Of a DNA stretch of 64,000 bases, positions 55,972-64,000 are shown piece after piece. The notes under the pieces were generated by a model. It did no database searches and was not told the DNA's origin. It worked only from the letters and a program-made list of their open reading frames with translations. The stretch spans positions 62,001 to 126,000 of the forward strand of contig JACEFZ010028308.1 in NCBI GenBank assembly GCA_014155875.1. The letters run 5' to 3'. The stretch comes from Cepaea nemoralis (taxonomy: Eukaryota; Mollusca; Gastropoda; Stylommatophora; Helicidae). A program made the position numbers and the translations under genes. The stretch's first letter is position 1. Each line of letters starts with the position of its first letter.

Positions 55972-58929
55972 TCAACGGGTCGCCCCGCGGAAAGAGACCG
56001 AGCCATATGGGATCAAAACCGGGGCAATTCTTCTTCTTCTTTCGTTCGCTTGAAATATGTCTATATCTGCAATGTCGTCTCTTGCATGAATTGAACTGTT
56101 TTTTTTTTTCAGTTCACACAGTGGTCCATAGAGTTTATCTTCCACTGTCGTCTCTCTAGGCCAGAAGGTTTGCCTAGATATGTTATATTTTGGGCAGTCT
56201 TGGAGTATGTGCTCTGCTGTCTGCGACGCCAATCCACATGTGCACATGGCTGTTTCACCAATCTTGAATTTTGTATACATGTGGTTGCGTAATCTATTGT
56301 GTCCTGTTCTGAGGCGCAGAATAATGACTTGTTCTGGTCTGTCCATAATGTGGTAGTCATCTTGAGCAGGTTTTGGTGGCTTTCTGACTGATTTGATCAT
56401 TCTTTTCTTTTGGTGGTATGTAACGGGCACATCAGGCTGTTCTTCTTTGGCTCCTTCCTTAGCCAATTGATCAGCTCTGTCGTTTCCGGGTACTCCACAG
56501 TGGGATGGTATCCACTGTATGGTGACTTTATGCTGACTGCTAAGTTCAGAAAGTAGTGTCCTTAGTACTGGCAATTTCCCAGAGAGGAGCGCCTCGAGTA
56601 CTGATTTTGCATCTGTTAGTAGCACCACAGGTTGTGTACCATTGCTGTTATTTAGTAATTTCTCTGTTGCTATCTTGATTGCCTCAATTTCGGCATCATA
56701 GTTATGGCAGTACTTTCCTGTCGGTACTCTGGCTGTGTCCCTAGTATTATTTGGGTATTCTATGTACACTCCCGCTCCTCCATTTCGAACAGCATTTTGT
56801 GCTGACCCATCTGTGTAGACTCGGATCCAGAGGTCCTGTGGGTATTCTTCATCAAGGAAGCTGAGAGTGGCTGTTCTGCGCTGCACACTTTTCTGTTCTT
56901 CCTTGACAAATATTCCTCTCACTTTTGTCTGGATTTGTAATGGTAGTCTATGCTCATCTTTCCATGGAGTTCGCTCTGGAATAGTTGTTAGGGGGATACC
57001 AACTGTGGGCAGATCAGTGGTTTCTCTGCAGAGTCGTTTGGCCTGGTGGATAAAACTACTTCTTTTCAACCGCCCCATAGCTAGGTTTTCAAATCTGTTC
57101 TTCATAGGGTGGCCTGGCAAGCTGAGGAACTTTTCTGCTTGTATTAGCGTTTTCGTATCTCTGCGCTCACTCAGTGCCTGTGTCCTCCCCATCTTCTCCA
57201 TTTCCACTATAGGGGTTGATCTCATCCCTCCTGTGGTGACTCTAAGTGCTTGATTTTGCACCTTGTCCAGCTCTTGTAGTGTGGTTTTTGATGCTGAACA
57301 CCACGCAGTTGACCCATATTCCAGGTGTGGTCGTATGCTCTGTTGGTAAACTTTGCTAAGTATTTTCGTACTGGCTCCCAATGTGGTTCCACTTAGCTTT
57401 CTCAGGATGGCTATTTTCCTTCTGGCTTTTGCTACTGCTTTGTTGATGTGCTTTCTCCATGTCAGCTTGCCATCAAATGTTACTCCAAGGTATGTTGGTT
57501 CTTTATCTTCTCTTAGGGGTGTTCCATTTATCTGGATGATCCCTGCCTTTTGTTTTGGAGAGAGGGTAAATAGGGTGGTGCTGCACTTGTCAGTGTTTAT
57601 GCTGACACACCATCTATTTGCCCATGCAGCAAATGTATCTACAGCTCTTTGTAGCAATCTGGTGGCCACTGATGCATATTCATTTGTGCTCCATAGAACC
57701 AGGTCATCGGCGTACATTGCCGCTTTAATTCCATGCGGTAGGTGAGCAACAAGATCATTGATGAAGATTAGAAAAAGTGTGGGGGACAAGACTCCGCCCT
57801 GGGGGACACCGTGACGCAGTAGTACTTTCTTGCTCTTGAGTCCGTCTATCTGTACTCGGGCTCTTCTGTTGTGCAAGTATGCTTTCACCCATTTGTACAT
57901 TCTTCCATTGACTTTGCAGTTTCTCAGTTTTTTCATCAGACCTTCTTTCCAGACTTTGTCAAAGGCTTTCTTCAGATCTATCCATGCCGCAAGCACCAGC
58001 TTCTTCTCTTGGAATGCATCCTCAATTTCTTGAGAGAGGTAGGTTGTCTGATCTTCCGTAGAGTAGCACTGCCTAAAGCCAGCCTGCTGTGGCACAAGGA
58101 TGTTTTTACTTTCAATGTACCACTGCAGTCTGTGATTGATGATGCGCTCCAGTGTTTTGCAGAGACAGCTGGTGAGGCTAATTGGTCTGTAGCTAGAGGC
58201 AATGGAACCATCTTTCCCTGATTTTAGGAGGGGTATCATGATTGCTTCTCTCCAGGCTTGTGGAACACTGCCTAAGGTCCAGCTGTTATTGAAGATCTGC
58301 AACAGCTTTGTTTTGGCCTCTGTTCCTAGGTTCCTGATCATTTCATTGGAGATACCATCAGCTCCTGGTGACTTTCTCATTTTCAGTTTTGATATGGCTA
58401 GCTCCAGTTCTCTGATTGTGATGGGTGCCTCCAGAACCTCATGTACTATTTCCTTCTGTCCTTTATGTTGTCGTTTCTCTCGAATCTCTTGTTGTTTCTC
58501 TGGACTAATTTTGATATTGCTATCTTGTGCGAACGAGTCCGCAAAATGGTCAGCTGCTTGCTTTCTTGTTAAGATTTTCCCATCTTTATGTAGTGCAATT
58601 TTTGAGTTTCTCCCTGTGCCCTCGTCATTAAGCTGTTTTATTAGCTTCCACAATTTCCTTGTGTCTCTTTCAAAGTTCAGAGACTCCGTTTTCTCCTGCC
58701 AGCTTTTCCGTCTAGCCTGCAGCTTGGCCCTTTGAAATTTGGCTTTTGCAGTGCTGGAATTTATTGTGGTGCTCTTGGCTGGGTGTGGCCTCTGCTTGCT
58801 TTCTACACACTTCAACATCATTATGCAACTGTTCCAGTTCACTACTCCAGTAGGGTTTATATTGTTTACGGGCTCCTCTTGGTACTGTTTCTCGCGCTGC
58901 CTGTAGTATGCATTTCCCAAACTCTTCAA
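55972..58929 (-). CDS. LINE ORF: reverse transcriptase, RNase H, zinc-binding tail
   Basis: 985 residues uninterrupted. The enzyme would copy element RNA at a nicked target and remove RNA from the hybrid. RT blocks: LLKSGKDGSIASSYRPISLT, QQAGFRQCYSTEDQTTYL, AWIDLKKAFDKVWKEGL, HGVPQGGVLSPTLFLIFIND and the catalytic MYADDLVLWS (YADD at residues 406-409). RNase H runs from about residue 700 (RVYTDGSAQNAVRNGGAGVY, then AEIEAIKIA, LLTDAKSVL, SHCGVPGNDRADQLAKEGA), so D, E, D and the final D are all present. A CxC...H...C cluster (CTCGLASQTAEHILQDCP) follows near residue 898. Upstream methionines are not the true start; the polyprotein continues into the endonuclease frame. The last 17 or so residues read into flanking SINE-B DNA. 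Confidence 0.92.
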   Translation of the reverse strand: MKSLGNAYYRQREKQYQEEPVNNINPTGVVNWNSCIMMLKCVESKQRPHPAKSTTINSSTAKAKFQRAKLQARRKSWQEKTESLNFERDTRKLWKLIKQLNDEGTGRNSKIALHKDGKILTRKQAADHFADSFAQDSNIKISPEKQQEIREKRQHKGQKEIVHEVLEAPITIRELELAISKLKMRKSPGADGISNEMIRNLGTEAKTKLLQIFNNSWTLGSVPQAWREAIMIPLLKSGKDGSIASSYRPISLTSCLCKTLERIINHRLQWYIESKNILVPQQAGFRQCYSTEDQTTYLSQEIEDAFQEKKLVLAAWIDLKKAFDKVWKEGLMKKLRNCKVNGRMYKWVKAYLHNRRARVQIDGLKSKKVLLRHGVPQGGVLSPTLFLIFINDLVAHLPHGIKAAMYADDLVLWSTNEYASVATRLLQRAVDTFAAWANRWCVSINTDKCSTTLFTLSPKQKAGIIQINGTPLREDKEPTYLGVTFDGKLTWRKHINKAVAKARRKIAILRKLSGTTLGASTKILSKVYQQSIRPHLEYGSTAWCSASKTTLQELDKVQNQALRVTTGGMRSTPIVEMEKMGRTQALSERRDTKTLIQAEKFLSLPGHPMKNRFENLAMGRLKRSSFIHQAKRLCRETTDLPTVGIPLTTIPERTPWKDEHRLPLQIQTKVRGIFVKEEQKSVQRRTATLSFLDEEYPQDLWIRVYTDGSAQNAVRNGGAGVYIEYPNNTRDTARVPTGKYCHNYDAEIEAIKIATEKLLNNSNGTQPVVLLTDAKSVLEALLSGKLPVLRTLLSELSSQHKVTIQWIPSHCGVPGNDRADQLAKEGAKEEQPDVPVTYHQKKRMIKSVRKPPKPAQDDYHIMDRPEQVIILRLRTGHNRLRNHMYTKFKIGETAMCTCGLASQTAEHILQDCPKYNISRQTFWPRETTVEDKLYGPLCELKKKNSSIHARDDIADIDIFQANERRRRIAPVLIPYGSVSFRGATR

Positions 58930-60246
58930 CTGCTTTATTTATGTCTTTCTCAGTGTTCAGGTTTCTAACCAGTATGCTGGTGCGATGCTTGTACATTGCC
59001 CAGTCTGCTTTCTTGTAGTTCCACCTCGAGAGGGTGCTGCTTTCACTTACAAGCTCATTTTCTACGGTTAGAAAGACTGGCCGATGGTCACTGCCACCAA
59101 GTTGTTTCCCAACAATTCGTGTAATGTTCCACTCCAGGTCTGGTGAATGAAAAGCCAGGTCAGGTGTAGTTGTAGAGTGCCATGATCTCGAGTAGAAAGT
59201 ATGTGGGTCGGACGGCTTGTTAATCAACATGAATCTATTCTCATCCTGCCAGTCTTCCAGTCTCTCTCCTCTCTGGTCCATGTGATCATAGCCCCAGCTC
59301 TGCGAGTGGCTGTTGAAATCGCCACACACAATCATTTTTTCTTTTAGTGGTAGAGTGTCCAGTGCCTGTGGGCGGTCACTTGGACAGTAGTAATTGATCA
59401 GATGTAGATCTGTATTACCTGTCTTAAGTTTAAGTGTCTGATACTCAGCCCCTTCCATGTAGACTTTGATTTGGGAAGACATGATGTTATTTCTTACAAG
59501 GGTCAGTATCCCACCTTTTCGCCTGTCCTTTCGGTCAGATCGGTAACACTGGTAGCCTCTGATTTTGAAGGCTATATTTTCATTGAGGTGAGTTTCTTGC
59601 AAGCAACATATGCTTACTTTTTCTTGGTCCAAGATTTTTTCTAATTCTATTTTTTTGTTGCTGACTCCCTCCGCATTCCAGTGCATTATTTTAAGTCTTC
59701 GTTTAGTATGGCCAGTCGTCCTATTCTCATGTCCCCTGGCTCCACAGGACATCTGAGAAGGACCTCCAGTAGTTGGGGTTGGACCCTTTCGAGACATAGG
59801 TAGGGCCTGGCACTGCACCTGCCTGGGGGTCCAAAGCAGGGCGAGCACCATAACGATTAGCAGTAGTCGACATATTCCATTTTGCGTGATTGCGTGGCAT
59901 CCTGATTTCTGTGGTGCGCCTCTTGGCTGGTTGCCTCCGTCTTCAGCACCTTTCTTTGCTAGAGCAGACTGTGGTCTCACTCGAGTGTAGATGTGTACGC
60001 GCGCACACGCCTGTCTGCGCATGCATGTACGTGCATACACATCTAGAGCATACTGGTTATTTTCCGGCGCCAGAGACTCGCCGTCGCCCCTTCTCCTGTT
60101 AGTTTAAACGGGCCCGCCACGTGAAGGCCAGGAGTTGGACTTTTGCTGCATAGGTTATGTATTCACGAGCCATTGAGGTATTTAAGCAATGTTGGGCGCT
60201 CACCCCAACACCGCGCCTCGGCTACATACAGCAACATTTGGAACCC
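56029..60246 (-). mobile_element. I/Nimb-type LINE, near full length, with 11-bp TSD
   Basis: About 4.2 kb between accggggcaat repeats (56018-56028 and 60247-60257). The 3' end is a short (GAA)n tail, which is fused to the last codons on -. Order on the element strand: leader of about 200 bp, APE-type endonuclease, RT, RNase H, CCHC-like tail. One frameshift breaks the endonuclease-RT frame. This is the youngest-looking LINE here. Confidence 0.9.
58712..60040 (-). CDS. LINE ORF: APE-type endonuclease
   Basis: 442 residues. The first 110 or so are poorly conserved, with a hydrophobic run (LLLIVMVLALLW) after a basic segment. The endonuclease starts at LKIMHWNAEGVSNKK and shows CCLQETHLNE, KGGILTLVRN, MIVCGDFNSHSQSWG and GGSDHRPVFL, so the Asn, Glu, Asp/Asn and Asp-His catalytic positions are all present. 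It would nick the target to prime reverse transcription. The frame leaves homology in the last 10 or so residues, after NKFQHC, where the RT frame takes over. The break is at a four-A run near 58746, so a single-base length difference explains it. Confidence 0.88.
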   Translation of the reverse strand: MYARTCMRRQACARVHIYTRVRPQSALAKKGAEDGGNQPRGAPQKSGCHAITQNGICRLLLIVMVLALLWTPRQVQCQALPMSRKGPTPTTGGPSQMSCGARGHENRTTGHTKRRLKIMHWNAEGVSNKKIELEKILDQEKVSICCLQETHLNENIAFKIRGYQCYRSDRKDRRKGGILTLVRNNIMSSQIKVYMEGAEYQTLKLKTGNTDLHLINYYCPSDRPQALDTLPLKEKMIVCGDFNSHSQSWGYDHMDQRGERLEDWQDENRFMLINKPSDPHTFYSRSWHSTTTPDLAFHSPDLEWNITRIVGKQLGGSDHRPVFLTVENELVSESSTLSRWNYKKADWAMYKHRTSILVRNLNTEKDINKAVEEFGKCILQAARETVPRGARKQYKPYWSSELEQLHNDVEVCRKQAEATPSQEHHNKFQHCKSQISKGQAAG

Positions 60247-60285
60247 ACCGGGGCAATGAAGTCGATCCTCTCGACTATTAAGACT

Positions 60286-60747
60286 ATTAAAAGCTTTCTC
60301 GTAGTCTATAAAATAAACATATATATTTTCCTGAACTTCTATATATTTTTCAATTAACATCTTCAAACTGCTGTTTTTGCGGAACCCAAATTGTTCTCCG
60401 GCTACTTCCCCATCTATTTTATTTTTTAATTCTTTCTTTTATGACCTTGAGCAGTATCTTAGTTATATGGCTCATTAAACTAATAGTTCTGTAATCCTCA
60501 CAATTAATAGCTCTTGGCTTCTTGGGTAGTGTGATGAAAATGGATGTTTCAAGTCCTTAGGGATGTACCCAGTATTATATATATCATTACATAATTCTGT
60601 GATAGTTTCAATGCGAAAGCTGAATAAGGATTTTATCATCTCTGTTGTTATCTTGTCAGGACGTGCAGCCTTTCCTTCTTTCATCTTATTAATAGCCTTC
60701 TCTACTTCAGCCTTTAATATGTTTGGTCCATTTTGAGTATTATACAA
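60286..60747 (-). mobile_element. LINE fragment, RT N-terminal part (LINE-alpha-like)
   Basis: Minus-strand GPNILKAEVEKAINKMKEGK, IETITELCNDIYNTGYIPKD, SLMSHITKILLKVIKERIKN-like and FGFRKNSSLKMLIEKYIEVQ, then VYFIDYEKAFNSLN where the fragment meets the SINE-B end. This is the segment upstream of the part preserved in the copies at 3234 and 11342. Two frameshifts. Confidence 0.82.
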
Positions 60748-60877
60748 GGTTGGTTACTCACGTAGTTAAATATCTGTATTCTTGCTGTTTAAAATCGGCT
60801 ACCCTTGGAGAAGATGTTTTCGGGAAAGAGAGACGAGAAATAGCAGTAAAGAAAACAAGAGGAAACATCACAAAATG
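60700..60877 (+). repeat. Inverted repeat, arm 1
   Basis: 178 bp matching the reverse complement of 62350-62523 at roughly 93 percent by eye (gcctttaatatgtttggtcc, aaaatcggctacccttggag, aagatgttttcgggaaagag). It includes the first 13 or so codons of the adjoining LINE fragment and 130 bp of other sequence. Confidence 0.88.
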
Positions 60878-61377
60878 TCGAAAAAGTAACAGTGCAAACA
60901 ACGTGACTCTGTCAAATTGGCCTACTGCGAACATTGCACGTTTTGTTGATTTCATGAACCGACGGGGATTCTCCCATGTTCTTGTGCAAAAGCCCAAGCT
61001 TCATTAGTTCTGTAGTAGAGCCGCCTCTGGGCTTTTGAGTGTAACTGCGATATTTAGAGGCCGTGCTTAATGTGGTTTGGAAACCACTGTTCCCTTAGGC
61101 AGGGTGGCAAATTGGGAGGATCGATAGGGGGAGAAGGAGAGATGTGCTTGAACTGTGCCTACTTTGTGCCACTTACAACTCTGTGACTTGAAGAGTGGCA
61201 TTCAGTTCTGTTTGTCCAGTAGTGCTGTCGGCGAAACAATAGGAGAAACAATAGGAGACCCCTAAAGTCAGACTCTTCTTCTCTTCCTAGGTAGTGCCAT
61301 GAGTAAGTCAGATCCGTGTTTTCTATGACACTGTTAAGACACGTGTTTTGTGGTTTCTGTTTGTGTTTGAGAAGTTC
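60878..61377. other. Spacer, nothing recognised
   Basis: A frame from 60723 to 61007 crosses the inverted repeat and has no recognised domain. Confidence 0.45.
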
Positions 61378-61463
61378 TTCTTCATCTTCTTCTTCTTCTT
61401 CTTCTTCTTCTTCTTCTTCTTCTTCTTCTTCTTCTTCTTCTTCTTCTTCTTCTTCTTCTTCTT
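61378..61463. repeat. (CTT)n microsatellite
   Basis: Pure run of about 80 bp. The same motif as the LINE-beta tail, but no LINE 3' end is visible beside it. Confidence 0.95.
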
Positions 61464-61691
61464 CCACTTATACTTCACATACCCCCAGCACATCCCTGCT
61501 ACAGGACTTAAAAAGAAGCGGGAAAATACTGAAATGCTACGCCATCTGAACATTGAAGAGCTAAATTGATGTACATGTGTGTGTGTGTGCGTATGTGTGC
61601 GTGAGTGTGTGTGCGGTGCAGTGTTATGATACGTTACGTTATGTATCTATCAATCTGTGTATTATGTATTTATCTGTCCTTCCAGCCATTC

Positions 61692-61723
<32 letters not shown>

Positions 61724-62202
61724 CCTAGCCTCATATATACAACGAGTTACAAATCTCGTGTGCCCAACTCTCTCACGGCTGTTTGTGTGTTTATTATGAA
61801 ATCGACTGTATTATTGAGATGTAAGAAAACTGTTCTCTCTGCCTTATTCCCGACAACCCACCACATATATATATTTATGTTTGAATGGCGCGTGCTCTAC
61901 ATTCCTTTGTTTTCCTCTGCTTGTAATTTCCGCCAATGTCCCAACGGTTTCTCATACCTCTTGTTTTGCTTCCATTTCCCGCGACAAATACGGAGTGATT
62001 GCCTGTTTTCTGTGTAATGTCATGTGATATAGATCACGTGTACAGCGTGGGTGGACAGATAAGTTATCACAGCATGGAGAGAATAGAGCAGCAGAGAGTG
62101 ACCAGAGGATCCGGCCGACAATCGGTACCCCGGGAAAGGTCAAACGGACACATCATCAGACTGCAGCTGGTAGCATTAATATTGGGACTTGTCGCTGGTT
62201 GT
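61464..62202. other. Spacer with (GT)n and (GTCT)n runs
   Basis: GT-rich at 61573-61615 and (GTCT)n at about 61690-61723. No gene. Confidence 0.6.
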
Positions 62203-62283
62203 TGAAGATGAATCGGAGCACGTACGGGAGTGTCCTGAATGCTATGTTGTCGGTTATTGACTCAAATTAAGTCAACTCTGTTT
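62203..62283 (+). repeat. R3 repeat family, copy 3
   Basis: gaagatgaatcggagcacgt, gggagtgtcctgaatgctat and gttgtcggttattgactcaa. The tail is degenerate. Confidence 0.7.
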
Positions 62284-62349
62284 ATAGTGACAGCAGAACG
62301 TCACAAAAACGAAAAGTTTTCTTGTTTTCTTTACTGCTTTTCTTTTCGT

Positions 62350-62523
62350 CATTTTGTGATGTTTCCTCTTGTTTTCTTTACTGCTAATTCTCGTCTCTCT
62401 TTCCCGAAAACATCTTCTCCAAGGGTAGCCGATTTTAAACAAGAATAAAGATATTCAACTGGTAAGTAACCAACTTTGTATAATACTCAAAATGGACCAA
62501 ACATATTAAAGGCTGAAGTAGAG
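62350..62523 (-). repeat. Inverted repeat, arm 2
   Basis: Partner of 60700-60877. The LINE part stops after 13 or so codons here. Just left of it (62300-62348) a short near-copy of aaaacgaaaag/cttttcttttcg adds a small local hairpin. Confidence 0.88.
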
Positions 62524-62741
62524 GTATGGTGCAAGGGTGATAGTGCCACACTGAAATGTCAAGAATGAATACAAAAGAACGAACGAGTTAGCGTTTTCCA
62601 CTGTGGAATCAATCAAATATAATAACAGCATTAGAAATAGCGGCAGAAAATCCTCACACGTTAATGCGATCTCACTGTTCTTCTGCACTATACACACGAT
62701 GTTGAAGGGCCACGATCACATCTCCTTTATTATGCACCAGT

Positions 62742-62842
62742 TAGTTAATCGACAGATCATCCTCATTGCACAGCGAACCATTCAGTCCATAAGTGCTCGG
62801 ATCCCCTCCTCAGCAAATCCCGCAGCGTGTAGCGGCTAACGA
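62742..62842 (+). repeat. R2 repeat family, copy 3
   Basis: gttagttaatcgacagatca, tcctcattgcacagcgaacc, ataagtgctcggatcccctc and cgcagcgtgtagcggctaac, the same end as copy 1. Confidence 0.82.
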
Positions 62843-62884
62843 CACCAGTTCTGTGTTGGTTTATCAATCTTCTTTAGCTTCCTG

Positions 62885-63010
62885 CGTAGTGTTCTTGTTT
62901 GGCCAAATCATGCACCATTACCGCACCAAGTATTGCCGATCCAACTAATCTGTCCGCCTGTTCGTTTCCCACCACACCAGAACGTCCTGGGATTGGTGGT
63001 CCAACAGATG
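62885..63010 (-). mobile_element. LINE RNase H fragment
   Basis: Minus strand from about 63000: GRSGVVGNEQADRLVGSAIL, the RNase H C-terminal block with the catalytic Asp. Similar to 41138-41600, so both may be one further LINE family. Confidence 0.65.
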
Positions 63011-63653
63011 CGGGGGAAAACACCACAAAATGTGACTAAGAAGCTCGACTTATGAATAAAATAGAAAACACACACACGCATACAGATACGGGCGCACGTT
63101 GCGGTCATAGTCATAAACGGGACAACAGCAAGAAGAAAACAGTTTAACATATATAAATTAACAACACAAATGTGTACTTCCCTTGCTGCTTGTCCGATCT
63201 AGGAAAATGAAAGCTGAACACTGCCCGAAGGTATGGTGTATATTCTGACGGAGTCCTGTTTTAAAAACGGCAAGCTGGAAACGTGGAGAAAACAACGAAG
63301 AGAGAGTACTAAAGGTAGACACGCGTAATCACCCGCAGGGAACACAATAAAAGACACAAGTGAGGGACAACACGAAAATACAAGCAAACAAAACAGGAAT
63401 GAGGAATGAGACTCAGACACTGGAAGAGCAAAACATAAAATCACATATTCATAGAGTGCATGGAAAATAATGTTATATGACATGTTTGTCAAATATGCGG
63501 CCCGCGAGCCGCATGCGGCCTTTTATGATCTCCAGTGAGGCCCGCGACAAATCTAATTTTTGTTTTTTTTTTATGCTCGTCTTTTATCATTTTCATCACC
63601 ATAGATAATATTCAGTTATGATACAAAATATTGCAAAGGAACGAATGAGTAAA
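63011..63653. other. Spacer, nothing recognised
   Basis: Short frames only. atgcggcccgcgagccgcat near 63493-63512 is a GC-rich near-palindrome. Confidence 0.45.
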
Positions 63654-64000
63654 TGGAAGCAGCCATCCATCATCCATCATGTGCCATGACGGTAAGCGTG
63701 GGCGGTCATGTTCTGCCATCTCACTCGATCAACAGAGTCGTGGATCAGTTCCGTGTTTCTGTCTCGACCATGCCACAAGGCCAAGCCATCCAGATACTTG
63801 TTTCTAGGTCTTCCCCTTGGTCTGTTCCCCTCGATCTTACCAGTTGTCACCAAGTTCTCCAAATCATTTCTTCTCATAACACGCCCAAAAAATTGTGACT
63901 GTCTACGTCTAATGTCTCTGATCAGTTTACGATCTTCATTTGTTTCTTGAAGGACTTGTTCATTGGTCATAAGAAGGACGGACGGACCGGTCGTGTTTGA
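63654..64000 (-). mobile_element. LINE-alpha 3' end, cut by the window edge
   Basis: A 97-residue frame (63677-63970): KLIRDIRRRQSQFFGRVMRR, LENLVTTGKIEGNRPRGRPR and DRVRWQNMTAHAYRHGT. The closest relative is the copy at 11342-12469. The tail on + is (CCAT)n, i.e. (ATGG)n on the element strand. Confidence 0.88.

Larger units (their letters stand above)
55808..60285 (+). mobile_element. SINE-B, split by the Nimb-type LINE
   Basis: The left part (55808-56028) has A-box ccgtggcgaagtagtcatgc, B-box gggttcgattccgggc, and body tttcggttcacgagtgcata and ggagctactgagttcgtgtt, ending accggggcaat. The right part resumes at 60247 with the same 11 bp, then gaagtcgatcctctcgacta. In the uninterrupted copy at 13228-13485 the two stretches are continuous (ccggtgcaatgaagtgtctc). 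Confidence 0.85.

Noticed and set aside
61159..61569. Acidic poly-Glu, poly-Lys, poly-Ser and poly-Phe frames
   Set aside because: All six are readings of one (CTT)n microsatellite.

Overview
This is animal nuclear DNA from a repeat-rich, gene-poor region. It has no bacterial operons, Shine-Dalgarno sites, CRISPR arrays or rRNA genes. The retroelement set (tRNA-derived SINEs, RTE-type LINEs with a C-terminal C2H2 finger, an I/Nimb-type LINE with its own RNase H, and a Ty3/gypsy LTR element) together with very long microsatellites suggests an invertebrate, perhaps a mollusc. The species call is inference and weak. I found no intact host gene. Only two short exon-like segments (2543-2642 + and 6205-6330 -) might belong to host genes.

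Layout. 0-6 kb: (CT)n tract, SINEs, and a truncated LINE (LINE-alpha) inserted inside a SINE. 6-10 kb: trinucleotide and minisatellite arrays. 11-13 kb: a second LINE-alpha copy, also inside a SINE, plus a fragment on the opposite strand. 15-18 kb: a GACA-rich tandem element, an RTE 3' half and a perfect AT-rich palindrome. 20-21.6 kb: a third LINE fragment. 21.8-23.4 kb: a 36-53 bp satellite that appears to be a tandemly amplified SINE head. 23.8-26.3 kb: LINE-beta with a target-site duplication (TSD) and (GAA)n tail. 26.7-29.9 kb: microsatellites and a 36-bp minisatellite open in several frames. 30.6-38.5 kb: a 59-bp satellite array split by a 5.3-kb gypsy-like element with near-identical 244-bp LTRs. 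40-48.4 kb: arrays of 26, 38 and 29 bp units and a roughly 850-bp CATA/CA array. 51.2-51.8 kb: a probable solo LTR inside a SINE. 52.6-54 kb: RTE fragments, one carrying a SINE insertion. 55.8-60.3 kb: a near-full-length I/Nimb-type LINE inserted in a SINE. 60.3-64 kb: further LINE fragments and an inverted duplication.

The main biological content is a nested record of transposition. At least seven insertion events can be read with their TSDs: LINE-alpha in SINE-A twice, a solo LTR in SINE-A, SINE-A in RTE, the Nimb LINE in SINE-B, the gypsy element in the 59-bp satellite, and LINE-beta in unique DNA. Several simple repeats can be traced to their source sequence: (GAA)n to LINE tails, a (CT)n expansion to a short pyrimidine run in a LINE ORF, a 15-bp array to RTE coding sequence, and a whole satellite to a SINE promoter region. 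Family names such as SINE-A and LINE-alpha are working labels for this window, not database names.
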